Part shown: positions 1-14,100 of the stretch, in pieces
Layout of the letters: every line of letters begins with the position of its first letter
Numbering within the stretch: the stretch's first letter is position 1
Assembly: GCF_954871325.1 (NCBI RefSeq)
Contig: NC_088777.1
Span: forward strand, 32,961,366 to 33,025,365
Length of the DNA: 64,000 nt
Source of the DNA: Gordionus sp. m RMFG-2023
Taxonomy: Eukaryota; Nematomorpha; Gordioida; Chordodea; Parachordodidae
Direction: 5' to 3'
The notes under the pieces: generated by a model
The model's input: only the letters and a program-made list of their open reading frames with translations
What the model was told of the DNA's origin: nothing
Databases searched by the model: none
Program-made: the position numbers and the translations under genes

Positions 1-2007
1 CAAAGAGGCCGATTAGAAAAAAAATATTACTATGTTCACATTATTTTCTTTTATCATTTATTTATTTTTAATGATATCTCTAAGATTTGAATAATGTCGT
101 TTACTATATTTTAATGCATAATATATCAATAACGTCACTTGACGCTACACATCATTACCACGTTCTTTTCTTTGTTTTTTTTTCAAATGAAATGAAAACG
201 CTTCCAAGTTTTGATTAATTTATTATATTATATTTTTATACATTGATTTATTGTAGAAATAATATAGCCAACATTTTTTGTTCTTAATTCATTGAAATTA
301 AATAAAATCCAGGTCGGTGAATCAGATAAAAGGATGGATGCTTGGGTAAAACAGAATAATTCCTCTGGCCAAAATAAGTTAAGAAGGCTGCAAAAAATAG
401 GTGAGGTAAGGTGGTGGGCACGTGAAAAATCCCTTAGATGGATATATGGTTAAGAGAGCTTGCTCCCAATAGCACTTCAATTTATAATATATAATAAAGA
501 ATTTGAGACAAAAACTTGATAATTTATGTAAATTTAAGACTAAGTACAGCTATAATATATTTGAAAATTTTTAAAATAATTGGGCCACTGCCATATCTTC
601 AAGCAAACTAAAAAAATTAGGTACTTTGTCAGCATGGAAAATGAAAGAAGATGCTAAATCTTCTGTATCGTCGATTATAACATCGATTCAAAATAAAGCA
701 ATAAAATAGCTTCTAATTTAAATGAAACACTTTAATATTTAAAGCTCCCGGAGAGTAACAGGGTACAGAATGCTCTGCAAAAAAATCGAATAGGACGAGC
801 GAAGAGAATATATAGTGACAAATGCCAAGATAAACGTCCTCAAGAATCGATTTATCTTTATAGGTTCGGAGTATTTCGTCCTATAATTGATCAAATTATA
901 AACGGAACTACTTTCTGCGAATTGAAGGCTTATCTTGAATGTGCAATATTTGCACCCAAGACATTTTGATGAAATAAATAGTAAAGGTATTTCTGAAAAG
1001 ACCTTGAAAAAACTGGCGCAATTGGCATATATATTGAGTGTTAAATTTCATAACGAATTATGTTCATTTGCCGTATTCTAAGATTTGGTAGCAGAATTAA
1101 ATGAAACGGACGATGATATCGCATGTACAAGTGAGGAGTCAAATGAAGAAGATGGAATATTACAATATGTTAATAAATCAGAGTGTGATAATAAATGTAA
1201 CAAGTGTTTAATATGAGTGTATGTAAAAGATACAATATGCATACAAGTGACACTAATTTATTTTTGGCATATGAATACATTTTAACTTTATCATTTACGT
1301 AGGTTAATTGCGAGAAAGCATTTAGTAAATTAAAAATTATAAAAATAAGCTGAGAGCTAATATTGATCAAGAAAAATTAGAAAAGTTTTTAATGATGTCA
1401 GTTGAACGAGAACTATTAGCGTAGATTGAACTAGAAGATATTTCTTTATATTTGCACAAAGGTTCAAAGTTAATGAGAGATTTATTAACGTAAAAATTAT
1501 ATATTTTCTTAATTCTTTTATTAGAATCTTATTAATATTATTTGCAATATGATCGGTGCCTGATTTTATAAAAGTGCAGCAATTTTATTCTCTGTAATAT
1601 TGTATAGCTGCAATAATTTTATATTTATAATTAATTGATTTAATATATTGAGTATGCATTTTTTTATATTTAACATGTGATGTATGATTTGATTTTATAG
1701 TACAATATCGTTGTAAATCTAATATAAAAAATATATTTTCGATGAATATTATTTTATATAGGTAATGAATATGATTTTAGATGTGCATTTTTTTAAAATA
1801 AAATATATGATTATCGTATAATACTATTCTTTTTTTTTTCTAAAAATGTAAAACGTTTGAACTTATTTTCAAAAAATAAGAAGTAATAAAAATCATGTAA
1901 ATCAAAGAAGCTATTTAAGGGAACCCGGTCGAAGACCGCGCAAAATAAAGGTGGGGGCTGGCCATTATAAAAAATGCCCACTTGGCCGTAGCGTCTCCAG
2001 ACCCCTG
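1..2007 (+). mobile_element. Decayed hAT transposon (DUF4371/ZMYM-type), left end outside the window
   Basis: Coding scraps on the plus strand follow hAT order: TTF/ZMYM-type helical part at about 330-450 (GEVRWWAREKSLRWIYG, matching the TRWWSR...KALxKIFG motif), a middle region at 780-1200, and the C-terminal dimerisation segment at about 1300-1500 (CEKAFSKLKIIK, then LRANIDQEKLEKFLMMSVE). At least three stops and one frameshift are visible. The right end is probably CTCCAGACCCCTG at 2007. No matching left end is seen after position 1, so coordinates are partial. Confidence 0.6.
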
Positions 2008-2050
2008 TTTTATCCAATATATAAATATCTATAATATAAATAACTTTATG

Positions 2051-4019
2051 CAGAGTTGTTAAGGGCGCTCCACTTTTTCAAAAATACCTGGAGCCCCCCC
2101 CCCCCCCACTTTATTTTAAAAATCAGGAGCGGGAGATAGCTCTTTTTAAGGCTGGACTGGAGGAGCGCCGATCCACCGCTCTTTTAAATTTAATGTATAA
2201 ATTAAATTATTTTTTATATATTAATAAATCTATTTATTTGCTAATTAAAGTTACTAAAAATGAAATTTTATTTTATTTAAATTTATGCAATATTAAATGT
2301 TAAGCCAAGTTTTATATTGGTTTTTCATCTAATCAGTTAAAATAATAAACATCAAGTTTTTCTTTCTTTTCATATTGAAAATTTCTTAGAAATTCATGTA
2401 AGTCATATTAATATTCATTTTATAGATATATGATAAAAAAAAGTTTTTCATATTATAGATCCACATAATAGAAGAGAAAATCAAATTCCCAATTCCATCA
2501 TAAAAAAAAAATATTTTTCTCTTCTAAAGAGTTAGATCCTAATGATCCTAATGAAACAAATTTTTATTTTAACAATTTGGAAACTTGAGAAATAATTATT
2601 TTTTCAGTAAAACTCAAATCCATTTTTAAGGTTAAGGTTCAACAAAAATTATGGAGATAAAAGTTCTGAGATGGATGAAGATTTCCAATTTGTGGATATT
2701 GATGATATCCTTAATAACATGGCCGAAAGCTATGATTATATACCATAACATTCACGATGTGCCTGCCAAAATATCAATTTGGTGGCCACAGTTGATGCAA
2801 AGAAAGCTTTAGCTGATAGAAGCTCTAATATAATATCTCAAAGTTCCTTCCAAAGTCAATCTTTATGGAATAAACAAAATATACCTACTAATATGGCAGA
2901 TAATATTATCAAAAAATTTAGTAGGTATCTGATATTCCCATATTCCACTGGATGGAATTCGTGATATGAATCTATGATTTTGCTTGATAAAATATTAAGT
3001 GAAAAACAAAAAGACCTTGATGAGTTATGTGATAACCATGGACTTATGCCTTATAACTCTCAAGAACTTAAATTTATTAAAGAGTATAGCCAAGTAAATA
3101 TTAATATAATCGTTATCTATTAATAAATAAATTTTAGGCTATGGTGCCTTTGGAAAAAGCTCTAAAAATCATTGAAGGGGAGCTTGGATATGGGTTTCTC
3201 CAACCATTTCTAAACTTCCTTCAAAAATAAATGAATTAGCAGATTTAGAGTTTTGTTAACCTCTCGTAGAGTCTCTTATAAGCGGTCTTAATAAAAGGTT
3301 TATAATAAAAAATAAGTTATCTATTTAAATATCTTTATTGCAGATTTTCAAATGTTTATAATGACGAAAATATTGCGGCTATTATCCATCCTGCATTCAA
3401 ATTAAATTGGGAATGGATAAAAAATGCACACAATATGAAACTAAAATACAAATTAATTAATTTTTTAAGAAAACAAATTCCTGATGCCAAAATAGCTACT
3501 AGTTCACTGAAACCCTGCAATTTGGAAGATTTTTTTGAATTCCATGAAATTGATCATCAGAAAAATAATATATTGGACAAATATTTTTTAAATAATGAAT
3601 CAAAATTACTATTTTTGATAAATTTCCTGAATTAAAAAATATTTTTATAAAATACAATACCCCGCTTCCCTCTAGTGCTCCTGTTGAGCGCCTGTTTAGC
3701 ATTGCTAAACAGGTTTTGTGGACGTGAATGTTTATTAGATTTAAATTTAAAAAATTTATTACTTTTAAAGCTAATAAAAGAATATAAATATTTTGATATA
3801 TCATTTAATATAAATAAAACTTTTTTGATAAAAAAATATTATTTTTCGAGAACTTTCTAAAAAATATGAAAATCAAAGAAGCGGCTATGGAGTGGCACCC
3901 CATTAATTGGAGCGGAAGCTAGCTCCCTTTAAAAATTTAATAGCATGAACGGGAGCTCCTCCTTTTGAGAAGGTAGGAGCAGAAGCTAGCTACTTTAAAA
4001 AGGAGCGTTAACAACTCTG
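2051..4019 (+). mobile_element. hAT transposon with CAGAGTTGTTAA ends and 8-bp target duplication
   Basis: Ends are CAGAGTTGTTAAGGGCGCTCC and the inverse GGAGCGTTAACAACTCTG. Flanks ACTTTATG and ACTTTATA form an 8-bp duplication with one mismatch. Inside is a broken transposase: a region around 2779-3110 (MADNIIKKFSRYLIFP), AAIIHPAFKLNWEW around 3380-3420, and the dimerisation motif [20 protein letters not shown] at 3657-3720. Several stops and frameshifts make it non-coding. A run of C at 2094-2107 sits close to the left end. It belongs to the same family as the element at 53016-54340. Confidence 0.8.
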
Positions 4020-4556
4020 ACTTTATATATATACATATATTTTTTTTAAATGTGCAAATCAAATAAAAAAGTTTTTATTTATTTTTAATGACGAATTATA
4101 TTTACCTGTTTTTTTTCAACCGATTTAACTACAGTACTATTTGTTTTGGTATCGGTGGTATCGGCCAACAGCATGTGAGTATTATTATATTAGAATAATA
4201 AGACAGTTTCATAAATTATTTTGAAAATTTTCTGTATTAAATATTCAATTTATAAGTCATGACCTCATGATAAATTGCATCTTCTTATTTGATAAGCTAT
4301 TTCTCTTAGTTACTAAGTCCACCGGATATCAATACAATTTTTAATTCGTTCTATATAGAACCGATTGCAAAGACCAACCATGTAACCAATTTTAGAAACC
4401 ACCACGGTTCAGTCCGAATTAACCGATTATTGCTCTACACTAGTAATATAGTAATTATATAATAAAATACATTATTAAATTTTCAAAAATAAATCTGATT
4501 GAAGAATCTGTATCTCACATATTATTCTATGATAATTATTAAATCCACTATTACAG

Positions 4557-7500
4557 ACCACTTGGCAACTAAAAGAAATGATCAAGGAATTGGATGAATA
4601 CAGGATCCATTCACTAAAAAAGGTATGCAAAATATAAAACAAAGCTTAATTATTATTATACTTCCCACATAAAATTAATTATATATTACAATAATTATAA
4701 AAAATATTTAAGTCAAAACTCATATCCTATACTCCATTATCGGGTCATTGCCATTTTCCTCGAATTTTATGTAGAAAATTTTCTACTTAATTTATTGCTT
4801 TAACCAGCTATCCCATTATAGTTAGCATCCTTGGGCTTTGTTCTCTCTTTCAAAAAAAAAATCATAAAGACTGAAAAGATTAATTTATTTTTAAAAATGT
4901 ATTTTTGTCAGCGAAGCCCGAACCGGCTTGTAAATCTTTAAAAGGTTTTTCGGCTTGACCCATATATATTTTAACCCGGCCTCTAAAATAATTGTGTACA
5001 AGTGCCCTGCGAACTTCAGGCCTGGTCCAGTCGGTGAAAATATTTTCAATAAATTACTTTCTGGTCGGGACTTGCTGTTCTTAATGCACAGTTTGCATAA
5101 AAAAAATGGCAGCGAAAAAAAACAATTACATGATATAAAATTACTAATCTTATAATAAAATTATTATAAGTAATATATATCTTCTTTTTTTAAAAAAATA
5201 TGGTATGGTAGAAATATTTAAAAACGCCTATTTAAATAAATAGACTATAATTTTTCTTATTATAGCCAAAACAATGTTGTTATATCCCATATTTAAAAGT
5301 ATCGTGCTATGGCTCTAGTTTTAAAAATTAACTTCCTCTGGTTTTATGTTGTTTCTTCTATATTTTTGGATATTACAACTTGTCATCTGCATATGATATT
5401 ATTCTATTTCCAAAACATATCGTCTCTTAGATCGGCCGCACACAGTGCTTCTTTTAGTTGAATCAATAGGAAAATGAGGTAATAAGACCAGTAAGGTTTT
5501 ATATTTAGAAAGGAGCAAGGGCCTAAAAAAATTATTGAAAATAAATATTAATTATATATTTTTCCTTAATTCTTCGCCCAAATTTTAACAAAACTCAAAC
5601 CTAATTATGAAATACCTGCCAATAAAAATAGATGTGTTAGCGCCTAATGACCTTGTAGACTAAATGACCTAGTTTTATAGAATAGGAATGAATACCTACA
5701 ATAATAAATATTAAAAAGTTCTGAATAAAAGTATATATTATCACAACTAAATTTCAGATTAAAAATATAAATCAATTTGGTTCTAATTTATTTCAGTTAA
5801 TATATTTATTACAAATTTATAAAATATGAATAATTTTGAAATAAACATATAATATTTTAATTAAGTATATAGCCTACTCGTTTCTGACTTTTAAATGATG
5901 TGATTCATTTTTACACCATAATCAATGAAAATCGTCAAAAATAATTAATTCGATCAATTCTTCTTACTAATTGAACTAATTTTATTTAAATATGATTCTT
6001 ATTTTTAATGAGAGTTAATTTAAACAAGCGATCAATTCTAGCAAAATTATTTTCTAAAATATAAAAAGGCTTACAAAACGGAGAAAGATTGCTATACCAA
6101 GATACTGAACAAGCAATTTAATAGAATCAAATGCCTATTATCCGAAACATCTAAGGTAAAAAAAAAGAGAATTTAATTTTATTTTTCTATAAACTTTTGC
6201 AAATTAATTATTTATATAAGATCCCAATTTATTTACATATCATCCTTACTATCTTGATTCTGATGTCATTTATATTTCCTATTCCTAATATCTAAAACAA
6301 TCCTACCACTCCATTTCCTAAACTAATTAATGTGCTTCTACTTATTCCAACCCTACCAAATAAAATTTTCACCAATTTATGTTTCTTAAAATCTCCTTGT
6401 AGACCGGGCTTGTCAAACTAATTCTTTTGCGAAATTTGTTACAACTCCTATAAATTTAATATTTTATTGATCAAACTAACACGCTACTATAAAATTGAAC
6501 CAAATTATCTACACGTAGAAATCTAAACATAATTTTGGTTATTATAATAAAATTTTATACATAAAAAGCTGTTTTTAATTGTATTTTTTTGTAATATCTT
6601 ATAAAAGTTTATACAGGTAATATAAGTAATCCCTAAAATAACTAAATTAAATTTTTTAGAGTTTAAAGTTCCCTGGTAGCCATCCGACTAGCTCTTAATT
6701 TACTAATTATGATTAAAGAATAACTAGAGTGCTGCAGGGCCCCGTCAACCCCACTAGACTCATGGCCTAAAAAAATATTAATTTTGTATTTCCTTCATAT
6801 TCTGCCTTCTTTTGCTTGATTAAATGAATTTAAAAAATTAAGAAAAGTTTTTTTAAAAAAATTAGAAGTACGAAATATTTCATATTTATTTTACTATAAC
6901 ATTTTGTAATAAATAGAATAAAATAGATAACCACCACGAAACTATGGAATTTATTGCTGAATGTTAATAGAGAATAAAATAAATATTCGTTTGAGATTTT
7001 TTCTATATATTCTTTTATAAAAATTCAAGCCTTGGGGACCAAGTGATGGGCGTAGGTCTATAATAAATGTTAATTTTACGGGGTTATAGAAACATAAATG
7101 CTTGTTAACTTTTTTTCTTATAAAAGAAAGGTATACTTAATTTTAATTTGTATATGAAGAATTTTTTCGTCCATATTAAAGCTATAATAGAAAATAATTT
7201 ATAAATCCCAGTGCTTTAATTCAAAATGAGATTGTTACTAGCCCCAATTTCTCTTGTTTATTATTTTTTAAAAGAAATTATTATCAGATAAAAAAGGAAT
7301 CTAATAAAGTTAAAATAATTAAGTTTTTTAACTAAACTAATTCATTCACCCATGCCCCTTTTTTATAGGTCAACTTGTTGTTCGGACCTAAAATAACAGA
7401 ATGGGAAACCAATTTATTATTGCATGATAACCGACGATACAATATATCCGCTATACAGATGCTCGAAAATAATCAATCGATTTACAATAACAACCATAAC

Positions 7501-8124
7501 ATAAATGATATAGCTGACTTGCTAGTCAAAGAAAATTCGCTATTGTCTAATAATTATCGATCTTGCGCGGATTTGAACAAGATATTACAGGAAAATTTAA
7601 AAGTTTGAGATTTTTTTTTTTATGAATACTGTGACAATTTTTTTTTATATTATTTTGAGCCCCAAACCAATATTGGTGAGAGAGAAGTTATTTTAAAAAA
7701 AAAATTATGTTCAAGAATTAAACTAATAATGTTGCAGGAAATTATTTTATCTAGATTTACCAGGAAAGACTAAATTATATAACCTGAACCTTACTTATTA
7801 TAAGTCGATCGATGTATTATATTTAGATGTCTTACTTTGCAATAAATAGTATATCATTTAAAATTATTCGGTGTATTTTCGGAAGTATATTGTACAATGG
7901 TTTTTTTTAACAATTGTCACATTATGTATGATTGCTTTTCAACTCTTTTAAATTGCATTTTTAATTTTTTAAAAAAATTGTATTTTAAAAAAAGATAAAC
8001 GATAGATCATATTCGTTATATGATCTAACTCCAAAAAATCGTAGCATAAATGGTTCGTGCAGTAATTACGAGATGTCGTCAGATTATGACCTGCACGTCA
8101 ATTTGAGACAAGCTTTTGAATCAA
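4557..8124 (+). CDS. I-BAR-encoding exons (first four of the model)
   Basis: Exons 4557-4622, 6069-6155, 7369-7602 and 7995-8124, joined in phases 0, 0 and 0 and leaving in phase 1. The first two give a charged helix (LKEMIKELDEYRIHSLKK, then AYKTEKDCYTKILNKQF) matching in register the third I-BAR helix of IRSp53 (GYKTALTEERRRFCFLVEKQC). The third continues with ITEWETNLL, comparable to the LPLWQQ segment closing the domain, then turns Asn-rich. The fourth is low-complexity linker. Acceptors are TTACAG, AAAAAG, TATAG and AAAAAG; donors GTATGC, GTAAAA, GTTTGA and GTAAAA. The third exon runs only two codons past its donor before a stop, which supports splicing there. Divergence is high, so the I-BAR call rests on pattern and gene context. 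Confidence 0.55.
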
Positions 8125-11100
8125 GTAAAAAATAAATCTAGTTAAAATAAAGAAGAACTATTATTTGTAATGATTACCCTTTTTAAATTTTATTTTATTA
8201 TATTAAATAATAATATAATACAAAAAAGAAAAAAAGAATATATATATTTAGTATGTAGGGGAGACTGGGGTTAGGTGAACCGATTTTTACAAAATTGTTT
8301 ATAGCTCCTGGTTTTTTTAGATAATATAAAAAGCAATATATGATTGGATACCTAAAACTATACTCTATAAAGGTGCCTTATAAAAAAATTCTAGAATATA
8401 ATCAATTTTTTGAAATTTTATTTTTTGTAAAAGTCGTAAATTTGCCCAACAAGCCCCAATAGCGGGGTGAGGCAAACCACTTCAAGGGGTTTCCTAAACC
8501 AATGGTTTTTTTAGGCCATAATAAATTGAAATGTATTTTTATTTATTAATAATGATACATATACTATAATTTTATTCTTTTATTGTTAAAAATATCATAA
8601 TACATATAAATTGAAGCTAATTATATATAAAAATTTAAACTTAATTTTGGTTAATTTAATACACATTTTGGACATATAAAAAATTTATCAAAATTAGCAC
8701 ATGTACCATGTACCCATTCGTGGCACATTCTGCACTGGTACCACTCTTCACCATTATGATGTTTGATATATTCCAGCTTACAACAAACACAAATATCTTT
8801 GTGAATAATTTTTTCACTATTTTTCTCTTGTTAATATTTTCTTTTTCCATTATTTACTTTTCTTTCTCAATTAATTTCTTTTTATAAGGAGATGATGTAA
8901 ATATCTCTGCTCTCCTTTTAACTCTCCTGACTATTTCCTTTTTGGGATGAGGCAAGGATATTGATAAATTGCACGATGGTCCAGGAATATTATCTAAATG
9001 AACATAAGAGGTAGATGGAGTATCATAACATATATCTAAGTTTCTATTAGTATTTAAAATATCTTTTAATACCAAATATACTGAGCTTGATTCTAATAAT
9101 GGGCTTTTTGGAAGTTCACATATAGAATCTCCATAAACTGAGGCCACATAATCTTCTTTATTGAATATATCTGTATTCAGTGGATATATTCCACATGCTT
9201 TAAAACCATTTGGTATATTGAGAGGTGATGCTAAAGGCAAGACATCCTTAATAACCGATAGAATATCATAAATTGTAAATAATTTTCCTGAGTGCATTAT
9301 TGTAATATTTTTTGAGAGGCCCAAAAACAGATCGATCAAGAGGCTGTAATTTATGGGTGCAATGGGGTGGCAAAGATAATAGAATTATTCCCGTATCTAT
9401 ACAAAATTTGACAGCTGAATAGGAGTAGTGTGATATATGATTGTCAAGGATTAATAAAACTTTGGACTTTGGAGTATACCGAGTGTGTTTAGAAAAATGC
9501 TTCAAAAAAATAATAAAATCCTCCTCTTGCATCCATCCAGAACCATTTGATACCCCTATAGAGCAGATGGACCATCTCTAACAAAATAGTCATAATATTT
9601 TTTTCTGGGAAAAAGAAACATTGGAGGAATTGTATGACCAATTGCATTTACAGCAAGTGTTAATGTTATTAAGGTACCCCTTTCTGCGGAAGTAATAGAT
9701 CCTACCTGTTTTTGACCCTTTTGTGCAATAATCTTGGATGGGGTTTGAACTGTGGTAAGTCCAGTTTCATCCATGTTGTAAATTGCCATACATTCTAATT
9801 TATGTTCATCTAATATTCCTAAATATTAAATGTAAACATTTACTTAACAAATCATTTAATAAACTTTTATATCAATCAAAAAAGTATAGAACATTTTCTT
9901 CATTAAATCCAGTTGCCCTAGCCATACTTGTAGCTTCAGGGAATCTTAAGGAGAGAGTAGGATTTCTTGACATAAATCCTAAATACCAGTCATGGCCAGC
10001 CATTGAATTGTCCTTCCAAGATTTAGGAAATTTTTTCTTCATATTTACTGCCATTTGGTAGGCTAATATTTTTATCTAAAAAACAATATAAAATAATGAA
10101 GAATAAACTATACCTTTTTAATTGAAAGGCCATAAAAAATTTGGCTAGATTGAATCAGATATTTAGTTATATCTCCCTCTTCTTCTTCTGTGAATATCCT
10201 CTTTTTATTATTTTGTCCTACACTAGTAAGTATGCCACTTTCTTGATATCTCTTATAATATTTCATAAAGTTTGATCTAGGAATACCTAAAATAAAAATG
10301 TCAAGTAAAATATATAATTATTTAATTATAAGTTTAACATTTAAGAACATAAAATTTAAAAATGATAATCTCTTTACCATTACCATTTAAATTTTATTAG
10401 CATATTCTCTACTATTAAATATTGCTAAAATTTGATTTTAATGTTTAAGAATTACATAAAATTAATACAATAATACTATACTTCATCTAAATTGTAATCA
10501 ATCTAAAATATAAGATCATTTATAAATTACATTTAATAAAAATATTAACATAATTTCTATTATTAAATATTGCTAAAAATTGATTTTATTGTTTAAGAAT
10601 TACATAAAATTAATACAATAATACTATATTTCATCTAAATTGTAATCAATCTAAAATATAAGATCATTTATAAATTCATTCATTCATTACCACCAGGAGT
10701 TGAAGCGTGCATCATGTATTTTCACTAGTATATAGATCCCATACATGATGTCTACCCGTTTTATTATAGTGGACGGTACCACTATGTAGCCTGTTAGCAA
10801 AGTGAAGAAGGAAGAAGTACAATAATGGTGATGTATTAGTTCCGTTTCCGGCAGAATAGTGTTAAGGAAAAAATAAAAATAATGTTATATAAAAAATGTA
10901 CCTGCATCCTTATGTGGTATTTAGTGAGGCAACATAAAAAATAACCCTTATATCTTGTTAAGTATTGAGAGTTTATGTTAAGTTTGCATGAAGAGTCTCT
11001 TCCTTGTTTGTTGTTCGGTGTGCCAAAATATTGTATGTCCTGTAGATCTTGTATGTGCTGTGCCAATGGTATTTGGGTTCGTCCGATTTACTGCGTTATT

Positions 11101-14100
11101 ATTATAGCCAGTTTATCTTCTCATTGTCTGTTATACAACTAATAGTTTCGTAATTGTTATCATTATCGTCGCCGATATCGTGTGTCCAGAAAGGAAGGTC
11201 GTGGGTTAATAAAGGAAGTTAAGTTATGTTGTTGTTGTTCAGGTTATTATCATTATCAAATACACTTATTCCATTTATTGCAAGAACGTAAAGGTGAAGA
11301 ACGGTTGCGATATTAATTTAGGCCATATTTTAGCATGTATTGTAAATGTTCCTTTAGGTGTTTCTTGTTTTTACTGAGCGCCATGAAATCTGCAAACGAG
11401 AGGTATATCAAACATTTCGCCAACCAATAGTATTTAGGGGTTTTCTTCCTGGGCACCATTTCAAGGACGAGAATATCATATTTTCCAGCGAGTGTCTTAA
11501 GCTATGGCCTAGTAATTCTAGTCTCCTCAAGGGTATGAGACGATTGTTCGGTAGGATGTCGCTTCTATTCCAGAGCGTTGTATTTGATGTGTTGTATGGG
11601 TAATACGTTTTGGTGATTCTTCTAAGGCATTTGTTTATAAAAGTCTGAATTGTGCTGATGTTACTTTTTGAGTCTTGCCAAGTCTCCAGGCCGTAGGTAA
11701 AAATGGGTACAATTAGGGACTTGAAGAGTCTTATTTTTAAATTAGTTGATATTAATTGGATGACCATAATTTCGACAGTTGATGATAGCGGAGTCTAGAA
11801 TTATTCGTTCTCGATTTCGTATCTAAAAAGGTGAGGCCTAATGACGTTATCCTGGTTTTTAGGTATTTAAAATCTGACACTAATTCTATCGTATTACCCT
11901 CAAAGTTAAAGGGGTTTAAGTGACTCGCATCAGTATTTCAGGTGATTAGTTTGGATTTTGTGTAGTTTACTCTTAAACCATATCCATCACAGTTGTTGAC
12001 AAATAATGATAAAATATTTCTTAATTTGTATTCTGAGTTGGCTAGAATACATAGGTCGTCAGCATAATATAGAAAGTTTAAAGAGTTGTGCATATCATTG
12101 AGGTGTTGTTGATCACTGTAATATGTGTTGAGTGCATATTCCTGTTTAAAGGATTTATTTAGGATATCATTCATTATTACATTAAAAAAATTAGGTGAAA
12201 GGATGCAACCTTGTTTGAGGTCCCTATAAGGTTGCGACTTCATATTTAGATGCTGAGTACGCTATGATTGTCGTAAATTATCTTAATTAGCGCTATCAGA
12301 TGTTTATCTATTCCAATGTTTTCCAGCAAGGGCCATATCTTATTCTGAATTATGGAGTCAAAGGTTTGACTTAAATCAATCATCAGGGCAAAGATGGGGG
12401 ATTTATGCATTATGGCCTTTTCCAGAATGACCTTAAGTGCCATAGTCAACTCCGTAGTATTTCTGCCCTTCCTGTATGTTGTGATAGCATTAGAAAGGAA
12501 CCTGTTAATGATTGGTTTAATCCTGACTGATATGATGTATGTGAACATTTTTAGTGTGACTGGAATTAGTGCAATACCTTTGTAATCTTTAAGGCAGTTT
12601 GGGGACTTATTTTTAGGGAAGTTTAGTATAATTGATGTCATCCATTCGTCAGGAAACTTGCCCCTATTCCAAATCTCCCTAAAGAGGGGAAGTAGTAAGC
12701 TGGCACTTAGGTCTATCTCTATCTTCCAGAGTTCTGCAAAAATTCCATCAGCTCCAGCAGCTTTATGCATTTTTAGACGTTTGATGGCACCGACTATATT
12801 GGACTTGTTCAAATTCTGACTGGGTGATTGGAAGGGGTAATCACATCTTGTTTTGTAGAGGTTCATGTAGTGGTCTATCCATAAGTCTAATTGTTCCTTA
12901 GGGTCAGTTATAATCTTGTTGTTGTTTAATTGTAGTCTTGGTAAAGGATTAGTTTTAAAGGTGGTGAGTAGTTTTAGAGATTGGAAGGCCTTTTAAATAT
13001 TATTATTATCAAAATTGAATTGGATAGAATTCGATAAGTTAGCAATAAACAGTCTTTTGTCAGCTCTTATGCGGTGGGTAATGTACCTCCTATAATGTCT
13101 TGCGAATTGATGGTGGAATATATTTGTTGTGAGATTCTTAATTATTTGTATACTCTCTGCGCTTGGTGCGTGGTCTTAAGCATGATGTTATACTACCTAA
13201 TACATTCTGCTTAATGTCCTTCCAGGTCAGATTTGGGTTTATCATGCCATTTACTGAGTTTCTCCATGATGTTAATTTAGAGACGAACTCTTCTTTCACC
13301 TCTAAGTCATTTAGTTGTGCCAAGTCTTTTCTAGCTATGTATTTTACAGTGGTTAGACTGTTCTGTCTAGTGTGATTTGGGAAGATACTGTTGTTAATTT
13401 TGAGTTCACAGCCCAGTGGATAATGATCCGTAAAAAGTGTAAGGTTTAGTTTACTGATTACCTTGATGTCTTTCACCCATTTGAAAATCTTAGTGGAAAT
13501 TATAAAGAAATCTATCTGTGAGGTAATGCCAAAGGAAGGACTCTTGTAAGTCATGATGTGATGAGTTGGATGATTGAAGAAAGTATTTCCAATTTTCAAG
13601 TTGAAAAGCTCGCAGATTTCTATTAACCTTATACCGTTGGGGTTCGTGCTTTGTATTAATGTGGCGTTTCCAAGGCTGGAAGAGTTCTTAGATTTACCTA
13701 CTGAAGCAATGAAGTCACCTGCTAGAATGATGCCATCCCGATGCGGTAGTTCCTTTAAGACATTCTCCAATTCCATATAGAAAACGCTATCATTGTGAGG
13801 CGCGTATATATTAAACAAATGGACTTTTTTGTATCCTAAGTTTAGGGTAAGGCAGCATATTCGGCTGGAAATTGGGTTGAAGCTTACGAATCTTATTAGT
13901 TTATTATGTATCATAATCGCCACCCCAGCCGATACGTGTTCTGTATTTGAGCTGCAATATAAGGTGTAATCTAAGAGGTTCCTTACCTCAGTTACTTTAA
14001 GGTGGGTCTCCTGTAAAAGGAGGATATCGTAATGTTGGTCTTTCATAATTTGCCTAAGTATAGTTAGTTTCTCATTCAGGGATCTTATATTTAAAGAGAT

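Noticed and set aside
1811-2017. Open frame on the minus strand
   Set aside because: Lies over the right end of a hAT and has no recognisable family.
4134-4174. Candidate exon between TTTAACTACAG and GTGAGT just upstream of the I-BAR exons
   Set aside because: Splice sites look good, but none of the three frames gives I-BAR-like sequence; kept out of the model.
4955-5155. Open frame with a GC-rich start
   Set aside because: Covers a GGCC-rich repeat patch; no coding signature.
7738-7773. Alternative exon after GTTGCAG with a stop after 11 codons
   Set aside because: Phase fits, but it would end the protein; the exon at 7995 fits phase and leads to the SH3 exons.
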